64,000 nt of DNA, taken from positions 3,068,501 to 3,132,500 of the forward strand of contig NZ_CP060494.1 in the NCBI RefSeq assembly GCF_014334115.1, read 5' to 3'. Source of the stretch: Sphingosinithalassobacter sp. CS137 (GTDB lineage: Bacteria; Pseudomonadota; Alphaproteobacteria; Sphingomonadales; Sphingomonadaceae). Shown here piece by piece: positions 1-7,708 of this stretch (position 1 is its first letter; every line of letters starts with the position of its first letter). The position numbers and the translations under genes are program-made. Below the pieces are notes generated by a model that was given only the letters and a program-made list of their open reading frames with translations, made no database searches and was not told where the DNA came from.

Positions 1-1
1 T

Positions 2-1501
2 TCCTCCGAAGGCGCGGCCGTAACGGTCGGTGCCGACGGCAGCGTCACGGTCGCCGGCACGGTCAACGGCAAGTTCGACGGTGCGAGCACCGACGGGGAC
101 ATGCTCGTGGCGCGCTTCAGCGCCGACGGAGACGAAGAGTTCGCCACGGTGGTGCGCAACGCCGGCGCCGATGTCGCGCAGGCGCTTGCCGTCGGAAGCG
201 ACGGCAGCGTCTATGTGGGTGGCCGCGCCTCCGGGAACGGCGGCGACGCCTATCTCGCCAGGCTCGATGCCTCCGGCCGGATTACCGAGCGGCGGAAGAT
301 CGATCTCGGCGGCAGCGAGCGAATCACCTCGCTCGCGGTGGACGGCGACGGCAACCTGCTCGCGTTGATGAACGCCAACGGGGTGGCCTCCGTCCGCAAG
401 ATGGATGGCGGTTCGCTGGCGACCGATCTTGCGAGCATCGATCTGGGCACCGCCGATGCGCGGGCGCTGGCAGTGGCCGCGGACGGCAGCATCGCCGTCG
501 GCGGCATGACGTCGGCCGCGCTGGCAGGCACGCAGGTCAACGGCACCGGCGGCGGCCGCGACGGCTTCGTCGCGACGCTGGATGCGGGGCTCGCCTCGGC
601 GCGGGTCACCTATCTCGCGACGGCCGAGGAGGATCAGGTCGACAGCCTGACCTTCCTCGATGGCACGCTTTACGCCGGGGGCCGCACGACGGGCGCGCTC
701 GGCGGCGATCCTCGCCGCGGCGCCGTCGACGGCTTCGTCGCACGGATCGACGCCGCCACCGGCACGGTCGCGGGCGTGACTCAGTTCGGCCAGCCGCAGC
801 TGCGAACCGAGCCGGTGCAGGTCGCCGTGGCAAAGGGCGCCGACAGCGCAGTTTCTGCGCTCGGCTTCGCCGCCGGCCCGATCAATCCGCCGGTTTCCGA
901 CAAGCTCGTCGCGCAGACCGCGCTTCGTGCGGGCGATCAGTTCGCCGTGCGCGTGAACGACGGCACGGTGCGCAAGATCACCATCGGCGAAGACGATACG
1001 CTAAAGAGCCTCGCCGATCGCCTGCGCACGATCACGGGATCCAAGGTGAAGCTCACGACGCCGCTGGTGGATGGCGAGCGGACGCTGCGGATCGATCCCA
1101 AGGCGGGCAATTCGATCGAGCTGATCGCGGGCCCGGAGGGCAGCGACGCGCTTTCCAAGCTGGGCCTCGATGCCCAGCGGATCGTCGTGCCGCCGTCGGT
1201 GGACGATGATGCGCCGAAGGTGCGACCGGGCGGCAGCTTCGGTCTCGGCCTGACGCATGCGTTCAACCTCTCGACGCTCGACGACGCCAAGCTGTCGCTC
1301 AAGAAATTGAAGGAGGCGGTTTCGATGAGCCAGACCGCCTATCGCTCGCTCTATTGGGACGACACCAAGGCGATGATGGTCGACGGCACGGCGGGCGCGC
1401 TTCGCAAGGGCGGTTCCACTGCGCGCCAGCAGTCGCAGCTCGCCAATTATCAGGCCGCGCTCAACCGGCTTGCCACTCCCAACACCAGCTTCGGATTCTG
1501 A
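2..1501 (+). CDS. C-terminal part of a beta-propeller / flagellin-IN-motif protein (FlaEY-like candidate)
   Basis: The open frame runs in from the left edge, so the N-terminus is missing; 499 residues are visible. The first ~270 residues hold four repeats of the type 'A-DGSVxVGGR…DGF-ARLDA', typical of bacterial beta-propeller (SBBP-like) repeats. Near residues 300-390 a segment with the look of a flagellin hook-IN motif follows (pattern 'AGDxFAVRVNDG…ITIGEDDTLKSLADRL'). It ends 3 bases before flgB, so it is probably in the same transcription unit. A large Caulobacter flagellar regulatory protein called FlaEY combines propeller-like and flagellin-like features; I think this is the best candidate name, but that is from memory and unverified. 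It could instead be a flagellum-surface protein. Function uncertain. Confidence 0.7.
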   Translation, partial: SSEGAAVTVGADGSVTVAGTVNGKFDGASTDGDMLVARFSADGDEEFATVVRNAGADVAQALAVGSDGSVYVGGRASGNGGDAYLARLDASGRITERRKIDLGGSERITSLAVDGDGNLLALMNANGVASVRKMDGGSLATDLASIDLGTADARALAVAADGSIAVGGMTSAALAGTQVNGTGGGRDGFVATLDAGLASARVTYLATAEEDQVDSLTFLDGTLYAGGRTTGALGGDPRRGAVDGFVARIDAATGTVAGVTQFGQPQLRTEPVQVAVAKGADSAVSALGFAAGPINPPVSDKLVAQTALRAGDQFAVRVNDGTVRKITIGEDDTLKSLADRLRTITGSKVKLTTPLVDGERTLRIDPKAGNSIELIAGPEGSDALSKLGLDAQRIVVPPSVDDDAPKVRPGGSFGLGLTHAFNLSTLDDAKLSLKKLKEAVSMSQTAYRSLYWDDTKAMMVDGTAGALRKGGSTARQQSQLANYQAALNRLATPNTSFGF

Positions 1502-1504
1502 ATC

Positions 1505-1924
1505 ATGCGCGACGTGCCCCCCGTTCTGGCCGGCATCAAGGCCAGCATGCAGCATATGTCGCAGCGCCAGCAGGTGCTCGCACAGAATATCGCGAACAGC
1601 GAGACGCCGGGCTATCGCGGGCGCGAGCTCGAGGCACCGGACTTTTCCAGCCTGGTGCAGGGCGCCGGCGGCACGCCGCGCGTCGCCGCGCCGCGCGTAA
1701 TGCTGACCGACGCGATGCAGGGGCTGGGGGCGGTGCAGCCGGCCGGCGCCAACGGTGTCATCTTCGACACCGACATCGCCGAGACCAAGCCCGACGGCAA
1801 CAATGTCACGCTGGAAGACCAGCTGCTCCGCATGGGCGAGCTGCAGGCGGATTTCACTGCGATGGCAGGGCTCTACCGCAAGCAGATGGATCTGATGCGC
1901 AAGGCGCTCGGCCGCAGCGGCTAA
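1505..1924 (+). CDS. flgB: Flagellar basal-body rod protein FlgB
   Basis: A 139-residue protein matching FlgB in size and in the N-terminal signature 'RQQVLAQNIANSETPGYR' (residues ~18-35), the rod/hook family motif. FlgB forms the proximal rod of the flagellar basal body, exported by the flagellar type III apparatus without a cleaved signal. The C-terminal half has the amphipathic helix expected of rod proteins (ending in YRKQMDLMRKALGRSG). It follows the propeller/flagellin-IN gene by 3 bases. Its usual partners flgC and fliE lie about 5 kb away on the other strand (5' end at 7352), so the classical flgB-flgC-fliE unit is split here. Confidence 0.95.
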   Translation: MRDVPPVLAGIKASMQHMSQRQQVLAQNIANSETPGYRGRELEAPDFSSLVQGAGGTPRVAAPRVMLTDAMQGLGAVQPAGANGVIFDTDIAETKPDGNNVTLEDQLLRMGELQADFTAMAGLYRKQMDLMRKALGRSG

Positions 1925-2010
1925 GCCCGGGCGGCACTGCCGGCGCGCTGCTTCCGCTTGCGGCAGGCAAGCGTCGCGGGTGAAGCGGGATCGATACTCA
2001 ACGCTGATGC

Positions 2011-2036
2011 AGGCGTCCGCATGCGTGCGGGCGCCT
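2011..2036. terminator. Hairpin between convergent flgB and flgN
   Basis: An 11-bp inverted repeat (AGGCGTCCGCA / TGCGGGCGCCT, one G-T pair) lies in the 160-bp gap between two converging genes. There is no clear T-run, so it is only a weak intrinsic terminator candidate, possibly used from both sides. Confidence 0.35.
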
Positions 2037-2087
2037 TCGCCACGTCGGTCAGGAGCGGGTGGAAGGCGGCGGGGGCCGCCTCCCAGG

Positions 2088-2510
2088 TTACAGGCGCGTG
2101 TTGATCGAAATGGGTGCGGGCGCGTCGATGCCGCCCAGCGCGCCGCGCGCGCCATAGGTGGCATTGCGCGTGCCGGTGAGGCGCTTCGCCTCGGCGGCGA
2201 TTGCCTCCATCATCTCCACCGACAGTTCGATCTGCCGCTTCAGCACCTGCGCGTTGACCAGCGATGCGTCGCGCAGCGCCTGGCTGGCATCGGCGAGTTC
2301 GGCGCGCAGCTCGTCGTCGAGCGTCTCAATCCAGTCGGGAGTCTCGCGGCCGAGCCGGGCGACTTCGTTCTCGATCTTCCCCGCCAGCCGCAACTTGGCG
2401 GACGCGATCTCGGGCAGTTCGGGCACGCGGGCGGAGCGGGCGAGCTGTTCGCTCTCCTCTTCCATCAGCGCCGTCATCGAAACGATTGCATCATGAAGTT
2501 CGCGCGTCAT
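2088..2510 (-). CDS. flgN: FlgN-like flagellar chaperone
   Basis: A 140-residue, highly charged, almost fully alpha-helical protein with no membrane segment. It fits the FlgN family: cytosolic export chaperones that hold hook-filament junction proteins FlgK/FlgL before secretion. The family is poorly conserved in sequence; the call rests on size, helical heptad-like composition (e.g. 'LTALMEEESEQLA' near residue 14) and position as the last gene after flgI-flgJ. Its start codon overlaps the flgJ stop by 4 bases, so it is translationally coupled. FlgK and FlgL are not in the window. Confidence 0.7.
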   Translation of the reverse strand: MTRELHDAIVSMTALMEEESEQLARSARVPELPEIASAKLRLAGKIENEVARLGRETPDWIETLDDELRAELADASQALRDASLVNAQVLKRQIELSVEMMEAIAAEAKRLTGTRNATYGARGALGGIDAPAPISINTRL

Positions 2511-2803
2511 TCGCTGCCTGCCTGCTGGAGCTTGAGGATCTGGTCCATGACCGCGGGTGCCAGCCCGATTCCGCCGCGCGAGGCGACTTCGCGCCCCAGC
2601 TTCTCGGCCAGCATGCCGCGATAGATGCCTTCGGCGCTGCCGCCGCCGAATTCGCCGGTCTCGACGCTTTCCAGCATCAGCTGCAGCATCTGGCCGAGGA
2701 ACACGGCTTCGAAATCGCGTGCGGTTTCGTTCGGCGGCGTTGCCGCACTGGCGCCGGGGAGTTGCGGCCCCGCGGCGGGGGGAAGCCCGATCGGTCCGGT
2801 CAT
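2507..2803 (-). CDS. flgJ: Rod-binding protein FlgJ, N-terminal domain only
   Basis: A 98-residue protein with the conserved FlgJ rod-capping core (motif 'ARDFEAVFLGQMLQLM' near residue 28, then 'YRGMLAEKLGREVA'). FlgJ in gammaproteobacteria also has a C-terminal muramidase domain that cuts peptidoglycan; that domain is absent here, as is usual in alphaproteobacteria, so another enzyme must open the wall. It overlaps flgI upstream and flgN downstream by 4 bases each, forming a tight flgI-flgJ-flgN operon. Confidence 0.9.
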   Translation of the reverse strand: MTGPIGLPPAAGPQLPGASAATPPNETARDFEAVFLGQMLQLMLESVETGEFGGGSAEGIYRGMLAEKLGREVASRGGIGLAPAVMDQILKLQQAGSE

Positions 2804-3906
2804 TGTACGGTGATCTCCGCCTGGAGCGCGCCGGCGCTCTTCACGGCCTGAAGGATCGTGATGAGATCACGGGGCGAGACGCCTAGCGTGTTGAGTCCGC
2901 TCACCAGCGACTGCAGCGACGCGCCTTCGACGATCGCGAGCGAGGCGCCGCCGCCGTCGTCCACGCCCACCTGGGTGCGGGGGACGACCACCGTCTCGCC
3001 TTGGGCGAGCGGGTTGGGCTGCGACACCATCGGCGTCTCGCTGATCGTGACGGTGAGGCCGCCCTGCGCGATCGCGACGGGGCTGATCTTGACGTCGTTG
3101 CTCATGACGACCGTGCCCGAGGCTTCGTTGATGACGATCCGGGCCGGCTGATCGACATCGATCCGCAGCTCTTCGATCTGCGTGACGAGATCGATCACCG
3201 AGGCCGGCGAGCCCTGCGCCGGTGCGATCTCGACTGTCGCGGGGTCGAGCATCTGCGCAGTGCCGGGAAAGCGCGCGTTTATCGCGCCTGCGATCCGCTC
3301 GGCGGTGGTGAAGTCGGGATTGCGCAGCGCGAGCTTCAGGCTCGTGGCCGAACGGAGCGCGAAGGGCACTTCGCGTTCGACGATCGCGCCGCCCGCGATC
3401 CGCGCCGAAGTGGTGACGCCGCGGCTGACGCTGGCCGCCTGGCCGCGCGCCTCGAAGCCCGAAACCGCGACGGGGCCCTGCGCGACTGCATAGATTTCGC
3501 CGTCGAGCGCGCGCAACGGCGAGGCGATCAGCGTCCCGCCCTGAAGGCTGCTGGCGTCACCGAGTGCGGAAACCTGCACGTCGACCGCGCTGCCCGACCG
3601 CGCGAAGGGCGGCAGCGTGGCGGTGATCGAAACGGCGGCGACATTCTGGGTGCGCATCTGCGTGCCACGCACGTTGACGCCCATCCGTTCGAGCATCGCC
3701 TGCATCGATTCCTCGGTGAAGGGTGCGTTGCGCATCCGGTCGCCGGTGCCGGCGAGGCCGACGACGAGGCCATAGCCGACCAGCTGGTTCGGCCGGACGT
3801 TCTCGACGTCGACGATGTCCTTGATGCGCGTCTGCGCCGCCACATTGGCGGGCAGCGCGGCCAGCCCGAGGGCCAGCATCGCTGCGAAAATACGGTTCAC
3901 CGGCAA
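2800..3906 (-). CDS. flgI: Flagellar P-ring protein FlgI
   Basis: A 368-residue protein of normal FlgI length. A Sec signal peptide covers about residues 1-24 (hydrophobic core 'FAAMLALGLAALPANVAAQ'). The mature start 'RIKDIVDVENVRPNQLVGYG' is the hallmark of FlgI, followed by 'VGLAGTGD', and the C-terminus 'SPRDLITILQAVKSAGAL' is also typical. It forms the periplasmic P-ring bushing around the rod in the peptidoglycan layer. First gene of flgI-flgJ-flgN; a CCTATAAG motif lies about 35 bp upstream of its start. FlgA and FlgH are outside the window. Confidence 0.97.
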   Translation of the reverse strand: MPVNRIFAAMLALGLAALPANVAAQTRIKDIVDVENVRPNQLVGYGLVVGLAGTGDRMRNAPFTEESMQAMLERMGVNVRGTQMRTQNVAAVSITATLPPFARSGSAVDVQVSALGDASSLQGGTLIASPLRALDGEIYAVAQGPVAVSGFEARGQAASVSRGVTTSARIAGGAIVEREVPFALRSATSLKLALRNPDFTTAERIAGAINARFPGTAQMLDPATVEIAPAQGSPASVIDLVTQIEELRIDVDQPARIVINEASGTVVMSNDVKISPVAIAQGGLTVTISETPMVSQPNPLAQGETVVVPRTQVGVDDGGGASLAIVEGASLQSLVSGLNTLGVSPRDLITILQAVKSAGALQAEITVQ

Positions 3907-3939
3907 TATCCCTGTAGCCGTGAAAAGTCTCTACAATGC

Positions 3940-3947
3940 CTTATAGG
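3940..3947 (-). promoter_or_regulatory. CCTATAAG motif upstream of flgI
   Basis: On the minus strand CCTATAAG lies ~35 bp before the flgI start. It is one of nine (C)CTATAA(G/T) copies facing motility-linked genes in the window. No convincing -35 element is visible; it may be a -10 box. Confidence 0.5.
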
Positions 3948-3984
3948 ACGAACGCCGCACGGAGAGGGCAGGGACGGGCAAAAG

Positions 3985-4404
3985 GTGCAGATCGACGGTC
4001 TTCCTCCGATCATGGCGCGATCGCTGCTGGCGGCGCTGCCCAAGGTCCAGCCGAGCTTTCCGATAGGCGAGGCGGAGGGGGCGGGCGTTCGCGCGCAGCC
4101 GATGGTGCAGCCGCAGGCCGGCCAGCCGATTCCTTCGGTCGCGATGCTGGTGACGCTCGCGGCAGCCGATCCGGCCGTCGAGCGCCGCCGCAAGCAGGCG
4201 GCGCAGGCGGAGCGCGGGCTGGACGCGCTGGAAGCGCTCCAGCGCGAACTGCTCACCGGCACCGCCACGCCCGAGCGGCTGCGCGAGATCGTCGAATGGG
4301 CCGCCACGCTCGAGACACCCGACGATCCCGTCCTGGCGCAGATCGCGCGCGACATCGACCTGCGCGTGCGGGTCGAACTCGCCAAATACGACGTACAGGT
4401 CTGA
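3985..4404 (+). CDS. fliX: Flagellar assembly regulator FliX
   Basis: A 139-residue protein from a GTG start (VQIDG…), close to the ~140 residues of Caulobacter FliX. The C-terminal half ('LDALEALQRELLTGT', 'LREIVEWA', 'DDPVLAQIARDIDLRVRVELAKY') is the conserved helical FliX domain. In Caulobacter, FliX couples assembly of early flagellar structures to the sigma-54 activator FlbD; FlbD is not in this window. It is divergent from flgI with a ~78-bp shared region. The first in-frame ATG is 9 codons later (4012); GTG is preferred because it gives the family length, though no strong ribosome site precedes either. Confidence 0.85.
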   Translation: MQIDGLPPIMARSLLAALPKVQPSFPIGEAEGAGVRAQPMVQPQAGQPIPSVAMLVTLAAADPAVERRRKQAAQAERGLDALEALQRELLTGTATPERLREIVEWAATLETPDDPVLAQIARDIDLRVRVELAKYDVQV

Positions 4405-4481
4405 TCCGGGATAGCGGACGCCGGCCGGCGCCCTTGCAGCGCACCGGCGTGTGAACCGAGCCTCTTTGTCGAACCGCGCGC

Positions 4482-5552
4482 CTAGCGTCGGCCGCGCGCG
4501 ATCTTCAGCACATAGCTGATCACTTCGGCCACGGCGGCATAATGCTCCACCGGGATCGGCCGGTCGAGCTCGGCGCTGGCGTGGAGCGCGCGCGCCAGCG
4601 GCCGGTTCTCGACGAGCGGAATGCCGTTCGCGGTCGCGATCTCGCGGATCTTCAGCGCAACCGCGTCGACGCCCTTCGCCACCACCACGGGCGCGGCCAT
4701 CGCGCCATGATCATATTGCAGCGCGACGGCATAATGGGTCGGGTTGGTGATGACGACGCTCGCCTTGGGCACATTTGCCATCATCCGCTGCTTGGCGCGC
4801 TGCATCTGGATCGATCGGATACGGCCCTTCACCTTAGGGTCGCCTTCGGACTGTTTGTATTCGTCTTTCACTTCCTGGAGCGACATGCGCATCTTCTCGA
4901 TGAAGGCGCGGCGCTGCCACACGATGTCGAACAGCGCGAGCGCACCGGCGAGCATCACGACCGGCTTCAGCATCGCCACCACGATGTCGAACGCCGCGCC
5001 GCCGATCGCATGCGGGGCGATGCCGACCATGCGGTCGATGCCCGAAGCCGCTGGCCAGGCGATCCACATCGCTACGCCGCCCACCAGCAGCAGCTTGGCG
5101 AGCGTCTTGCCGAATTCGACGAGCGCTTGCTTGCCGAGCAGCCGCTTCACGCCCGAGAACGGATTGAGTTTGGACCATTTGGGCTTCATCCGCGCCCAGG
5201 CCATCATCGGCCGGCCCTGGATGAGCCCGCCCAGCAAGGCAAAGGCGAACAGGACGGCGATGACCGGCAGCAGCGCGGTTGCGATATGGGCGATCACGCC
5301 GGTGATGAAATTGGTCGCGCCCGCAGGCTCCATGCGAAAATCGTCGGCGCTGCCCCAGAGCCGGACCGCCATGGTGCCCAGCGATTGCACGCTATAGGCG
5401 CCGACGCCGGCGACGGTCAGCAGCATCGCGCCGAACATCACCGCATGGCGAACCTCGGGCGCGACGGGCGTATCGCCCTTCTTGCGCGCGTCCTCGAGCT
5501 TCTTGGGTGTCGGATCCTCGGTCTTCTGATCCTTGTCGGGCGCTTCCGACAT
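4482..5552 (-). CDS. flhB: Flagellar export switch protein FlhB
   Basis: A 356-residue FlhB of standard length. The N-terminus has the typical charged 'DKDQKTEDPTPKKLEDARKKG' signature, then four membrane segments between about residues 38 and 212. The cytosolic domain carries the autocleavage site Asn270-Pro-Thr-His273. FlhB is part of the flagellar type III export gate and changes substrate specificity from rod/hook to filament after self-cleavage. It is the last gene of the flgC-fliE-fliQ-fliR-flhB operon, 3 bases after fliR. FlhA is not in the window. Confidence 0.97.
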   Translation of the reverse strand: MSEAPDKDQKTEDPTPKKLEDARKKGDTPVAPEVRHAVMFGAMLLTVAGVGAYSVQSLGTMAVRLWGSADDFRMEPAGATNFITGVIAHIATALLPVIAVLFAFALLGGLIQGRPMMAWARMKPKWSKLNPFSGVKRLLGKQALVEFGKTLAKLLLVGGVAMWIAWPAASGIDRMVGIAPHAIGGAAFDIVVAMLKPVVMLAGALALFDIVWQRRAFIEKMRMSLQEVKDEYKQSEGDPKVKGRIRSIQMQRAKQRMMANVPKASVVITNPTHYAVALQYDHGAMAAPVVVAKGVDAVALKIREIATANGIPLVENRPLARALHASAELDRPIPVEHYAAVAEVISYVLKIARGRR

Positions 5553-5555
5553 GGC

Positions 5556-6308
5556 TCAGCCCCAGCCGCCCTGCATCGCGTCGCCCATCGCGGTCGCGAA
5601 GAAGGTGAGGACGGTGCCGATCGTCACTGCGGTGATCGCGATTCCGAGCAGCAGGTTGAGCGGCTGGCCGATGAAGAAGACCTGGATCGCCGGCGCGACG
5701 CGCGCGGCGAGGCCCAGCGCGACGTTGAAGATGATGCCGTAGATCAGCAGCGGCGCGGCGAGGCTCACTGCGAGCGTCATCGAGCGGTTGACCGCCGCGA
5801 CCGCCAGCTGCGCGAAATCCTGCGCCGGGGGGAGGCCGCCGATCGGGAAGAGTTCGTAGGAATGGACGATCGCGCCCAGCCACAGATGATGCACCTGCAT
5901 CGCCATGCAGACGAGCGCCGCGGCCACGGTGACGAATTTCGAAAGCAGCGGCACCTGGCCGCCCTGGCTGGGATCGAACAGCATCGCTGCGGACAGGCCG
6001 ATCTGAAGGCTGATGATCGATCCCGCCATCGAGATTGCGTAGAAGAGGATCTTGACGATCATTCCCATCGCCAGCCCGGTCAGCAGCTCGGCGACGAGAA
6101 TGGCCGCGAGCCCGCCGCTATCCACCGCCGCCCGTGCGCCGCTGCCCAGCAGGCCCCACAGCGCCAGCGTCATCCCGGCGGCGATCAGCAGCCGGATGCG
6201 GCCGGGCACCGCGTCCTCGGAAAAGACGGGGAGCAGCATCAGGACCGCGCCCACCCGCGCGAAGAGGATGAGGAACGCCGTGACGGTCGGTTCGAGTTCA
6301 GCCCACAT
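5556..6308 (-). CDS. fliR: Flagellar export gate protein FliR
   Basis: A 250-residue polytopic membrane protein matching FliR in length and hydropathy, with the family-like motifs 'VFSEDAVPGRIRLLIAAG' near residue 25 and 'GFDPSQGG'-type segment (here 'LFDPSQGGQVPLLSKF') near residue 110. FliR, FliP and FliQ form the helical export-gate core of the flagellar type III apparatus. Located between fliQ and flhB in the usual fliQ-fliR-flhB order; fliP is on the opposite strand ~2 kb away. Confidence 0.95.
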   Translation of the reverse strand: MWAELEPTVTAFLILFARVGAVLMLLPVFSEDAVPGRIRLLIAAGMTLALWGLLGSGARAAVDSGGLAAILVAELLTGLAMGMIVKILFYAISMAGSIISLQIGLSAAMLFDPSQGGQVPLLSKFVTVAAALVCMAMQVHHLWLGAIVHSYELFPIGGLPPAQDFAQLAVAAVNRSMTLAVSLAAPLLIYGIIFNVALGLAARVAPAIQVFFIGQPLNLLLGIAITAVTIGTVLTFFATAMGDAMQGGWG

Positions 6309-6347
6309 GTACGCGGTCCTGCGGCCGGAGCGGGCGATCGCCCGGCA

Positions 6348-6611
6348 TCAGCCGGTGACGATCAGATCGCTGATCCGCGCCATGAACGTTCCCATCGCCT
6401 CGCCGATCGTCGGCAGCATCAGCAGCAGCACGACGCCCATCGCGAGAATCTTGGGAACGAAGGTGAGGGTCATTTCCTGGATCTGGGTCAGCGCCTGCAG
6501 CAGGCCGATGACGACGCCGACGATCAGCGCCGTCAGCAGCAACGGGCCGACCAGGGTGAGCACCAGCATCAGCGCCGCTTCGGAAATATCGAGCACCTGG
6601 CTGGCGGGCAT
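6348..6611 (-). CDS. fliQ: Flagellar export gate protein FliQ
   Basis: An 87-residue protein with two transmembrane helices (about residues 15-38 and 50-72), the standard FliQ size and layout, including 'VGVVIGLLQALTQIQEMTLTF'-like central loop residues ('LLQALTQIQE'). Several FliQ copies wrap the FliP-FliR core of the export gate. It lies directly downstream of fliE (3-base gap) and 39 bases before fliR, in the same operon. Confidence 0.96.
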   Translation of the reverse strand: MPASQVLDISEAALMLVLTLVGPLLLTALIVGVVIGLLQALTQIQEMTLTFVPKILAMGVVLLLMLPTIGEAMGTFMARISDLIVTG

Positions 6612-6614
6612 GGA

Positions 6615-6932
6615 TCAGATCTGCATGCGCATGATTTCGGAATAGGCGCTGACCACGCGGTCGCGCACCGCGACCATCGTGTCGAGCGCCTGCTCGGCGG
6701 CGCCGATCGCAGTGACCACGTCGATGAGATCGCCCTGGCCGGCGACCTGCTGGGCCGATGCGTGCTCGGCGGCGCGCAGCTGCTGCGCGGTGCCGGTCAC
6801 CATTTCCTCGACCATGCTGCCGAAGCCGCCGGCGGCTTCGCCGCCGCCGATCTTCGTTCCCGGCGACGTGCCGCCGCCCAGCCCCAATACGCGGCCATAG
6901 GCGGCCGTTGCATCCAATGCTCCGATCGACAT
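6615..6932 (-). CDS. fliE: Flagellar MS-ring/rod junction protein FliE
   Basis: A 105-residue protein with the conserved C-terminal FliE helices ('GQGDLIDVVTAIGAAEQALDT' region and the end 'VSAYSEIMRMQI'). FliE joins the MS ring and export gate to the FlgB/FlgC rod and is an early export substrate. The N-terminus is short and glycine rich, as common in FliE. It follows flgC by 12 bases and precedes fliQ by 3. Confidence 0.95.
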   Translation of the reverse strand: MSIGALDATAAYGRVLGLGGGTSPGTKIGGGEAAGGFGSMVEEMVTGTAQQLRAAEHASAQQVAGQGDLIDVVTAIGAAEQALDTMVAVRDRVVSAYSEIMRMQI

Positions 6933-6944
6933 CGGTTCGGTTCC

Positions 6945-7352
6945 TTACTTGAGAAGATCGACGGTGCGCATCGTCAGGCTGCGGGCAGCCTCGATGGCGT
7001 TCAGATTGGCTTCGTAGCTGCGCTGCGCCGCCTTCATGTCGGCCATTTCGACCAGACTGTTGACGTTGGGACGCAGTACATAGCCGTCCGCGCCCGCGGC
7101 CGGGTTGCCCGGCTCATAGATGCGCCGGAAAGCCGAATTGTCGGTGCGCACGCGATCGACGCTCACGCCGGTGCCGCCGGTCGCCCGGTCGACTTCGGTG
7201 CGGAAGCTGACGACGCGGCGCCGATAGGGATCGCCGCCCGGCGTCTGCGACACCGAGTCCTGGTTGGCGAGATTCTCCGAGATCACGCGCATCCGCATCG
7301 ATTGGGCGCGCAGCCCCGATGCCGAGATGGAGAGCGACGTCTTGAGATCCAT
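6945..7352 (-). CDS. flgC: Flagellar basal-body rod protein FlgC
   Basis: Start chosen at 7352 (MDLKTSLSISASGLRAQ), because GGAGG sits 5 bases upstream and the N-terminus matches FlgC; a longer reading to 7388 adds residues unlike the family. The 135-residue protein carries the rod-family N-terminal motif ('SMRMRVISENLANQDS', residues ~15-30), the 'DPYRRRVVSF' segment and the C-terminal 'NVNSLVEMADMKAAQRSYEANLNAIEAA' type helix. It is a proximal rod subunit. First gene of flgC-fliE-fliQ-fliR-flhB, with a CCTATAAG box about 45 bp upstream, divergent from fliN. Confidence 0.95.
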   Translation of the reverse strand: MDLKTSLSISASGLRAQSMRMRVISENLANQDSVSQTPGGDPYRRRVVSFRTEVDRATGGTGVSVDRVRTDNSAFRRIYEPGNPAAGADGYVLRPNVNSLVEMADMKAAQRSYEANLNAIEAARSLTMRTVDLLK

Positions 7353-7394
7353 GAATTCCTCCGCAAGCGCGCCCCTCTTGGCGCCCACACAACT

Positions 7395-7402
7395 CTTATA
7401 GG
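7395..7402 (-). promoter_or_regulatory. CCTATAAG motif upstream of flgC operon
   Basis: Minus-strand CCTATAAG preceded by an A-rich stretch (GGCAAAAAATG), ~45 bp before the flgC start. The same AAAAATG-then-CCTATAAG layout occurs 45 bp away on the other strand facing fliN, so this ~120-bp spacer looks like a divergent promoter pair. Confidence 0.55.
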
Positions 7403-7442
7403 CATTTTTTGCCTAGTCGGGCCGGAGGTGCGGAAAAATGAT

Positions 7443-7450
7443 CCTATAAG
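7443..7450 (+). promoter_or_regulatory. CCTATAAG motif upstream of fliN operon
   Basis: CCTATAAG preceded by GGAAAAATGAT, 21 bp before the fliN ATG. It mirrors the copy facing flgC. Probable -10 element of the fliN-fliO-fliP unit; no standard -35 is visible. Confidence 0.55.
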
Positions 7451-7471
7451 TTTCTTCGAAAGGAACACGCC

Positions 7472-7708
7472 ATGTCCGTGCTCGAAGGAATTTCGATCGA
7501 GCTGTCGATCGTCCTGGGATCCGCCGAAGTGCCGATCCGCCAGCTGTTGCAGATGAGCCGCGGCGCGATGATCCCGCTCGACTGCAGCCAGGACGATCCG
7601 ACGCATGTCTATGTGAACGGCGAACTGGTGGCGAAGGGCCGCATCCTGGTCGACGGCGATCAGATGTCGCTCGAAGTCGCCGAGCTCGTGCAGAAGCGGC
7701 GCCACTGA
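7472..7708 (+). CDS. fliN: Flagellar motor switch protein FliN (short form)
   Basis: A 78-residue protein made almost only of the SpoA/FliN surface-presentation domain: 'ISIELSIVLGSAEVPIRQLLQMSRG' at the N-terminus, then 'LDCSQDDPTHVYVNGELVAKG'-type strand segment and 'DGDQMSLEVAELV'. FliN with FliM and FliG forms the C-ring, the rotor switch that binds CheY-P. An AAAGGAAC ribosome site precedes the ATG. The stop overlaps the fliO start (TGATG). FliG and FliM are not in the window. Confidence 0.93.
   Translation: MSVLEGISIELSIVLGSAEVPIRQLLQMSRGAMIPLDCSQDDPTHVYVNGELVAKGRILVDGDQMSLEVAELVQKRRH

Noticed and set aside
7353..7388. Twelve-residue N-terminal extension of flgC
   Set aside because: The start at 7352 has a well spaced GGAGG and gives the family-typical N-terminus.
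7340..7395. Possible sigma-54 promoter (GG-N10-GC) upstream of flgC
   Set aside because: Spacing of GG and TTGC does not match the -24/-12 consensus; the CCTATAAG box is the better candidate.
4542..7556. Open frame of ~1000 codons on the plus strand opposite flhB-fliR-fliQ-fliE-flgC
   Set aside because: Composition is His/Arg/Asp-rich as expected for the antisense of GC-rich genes; it covers five clear flagellar genes and has no family signature.
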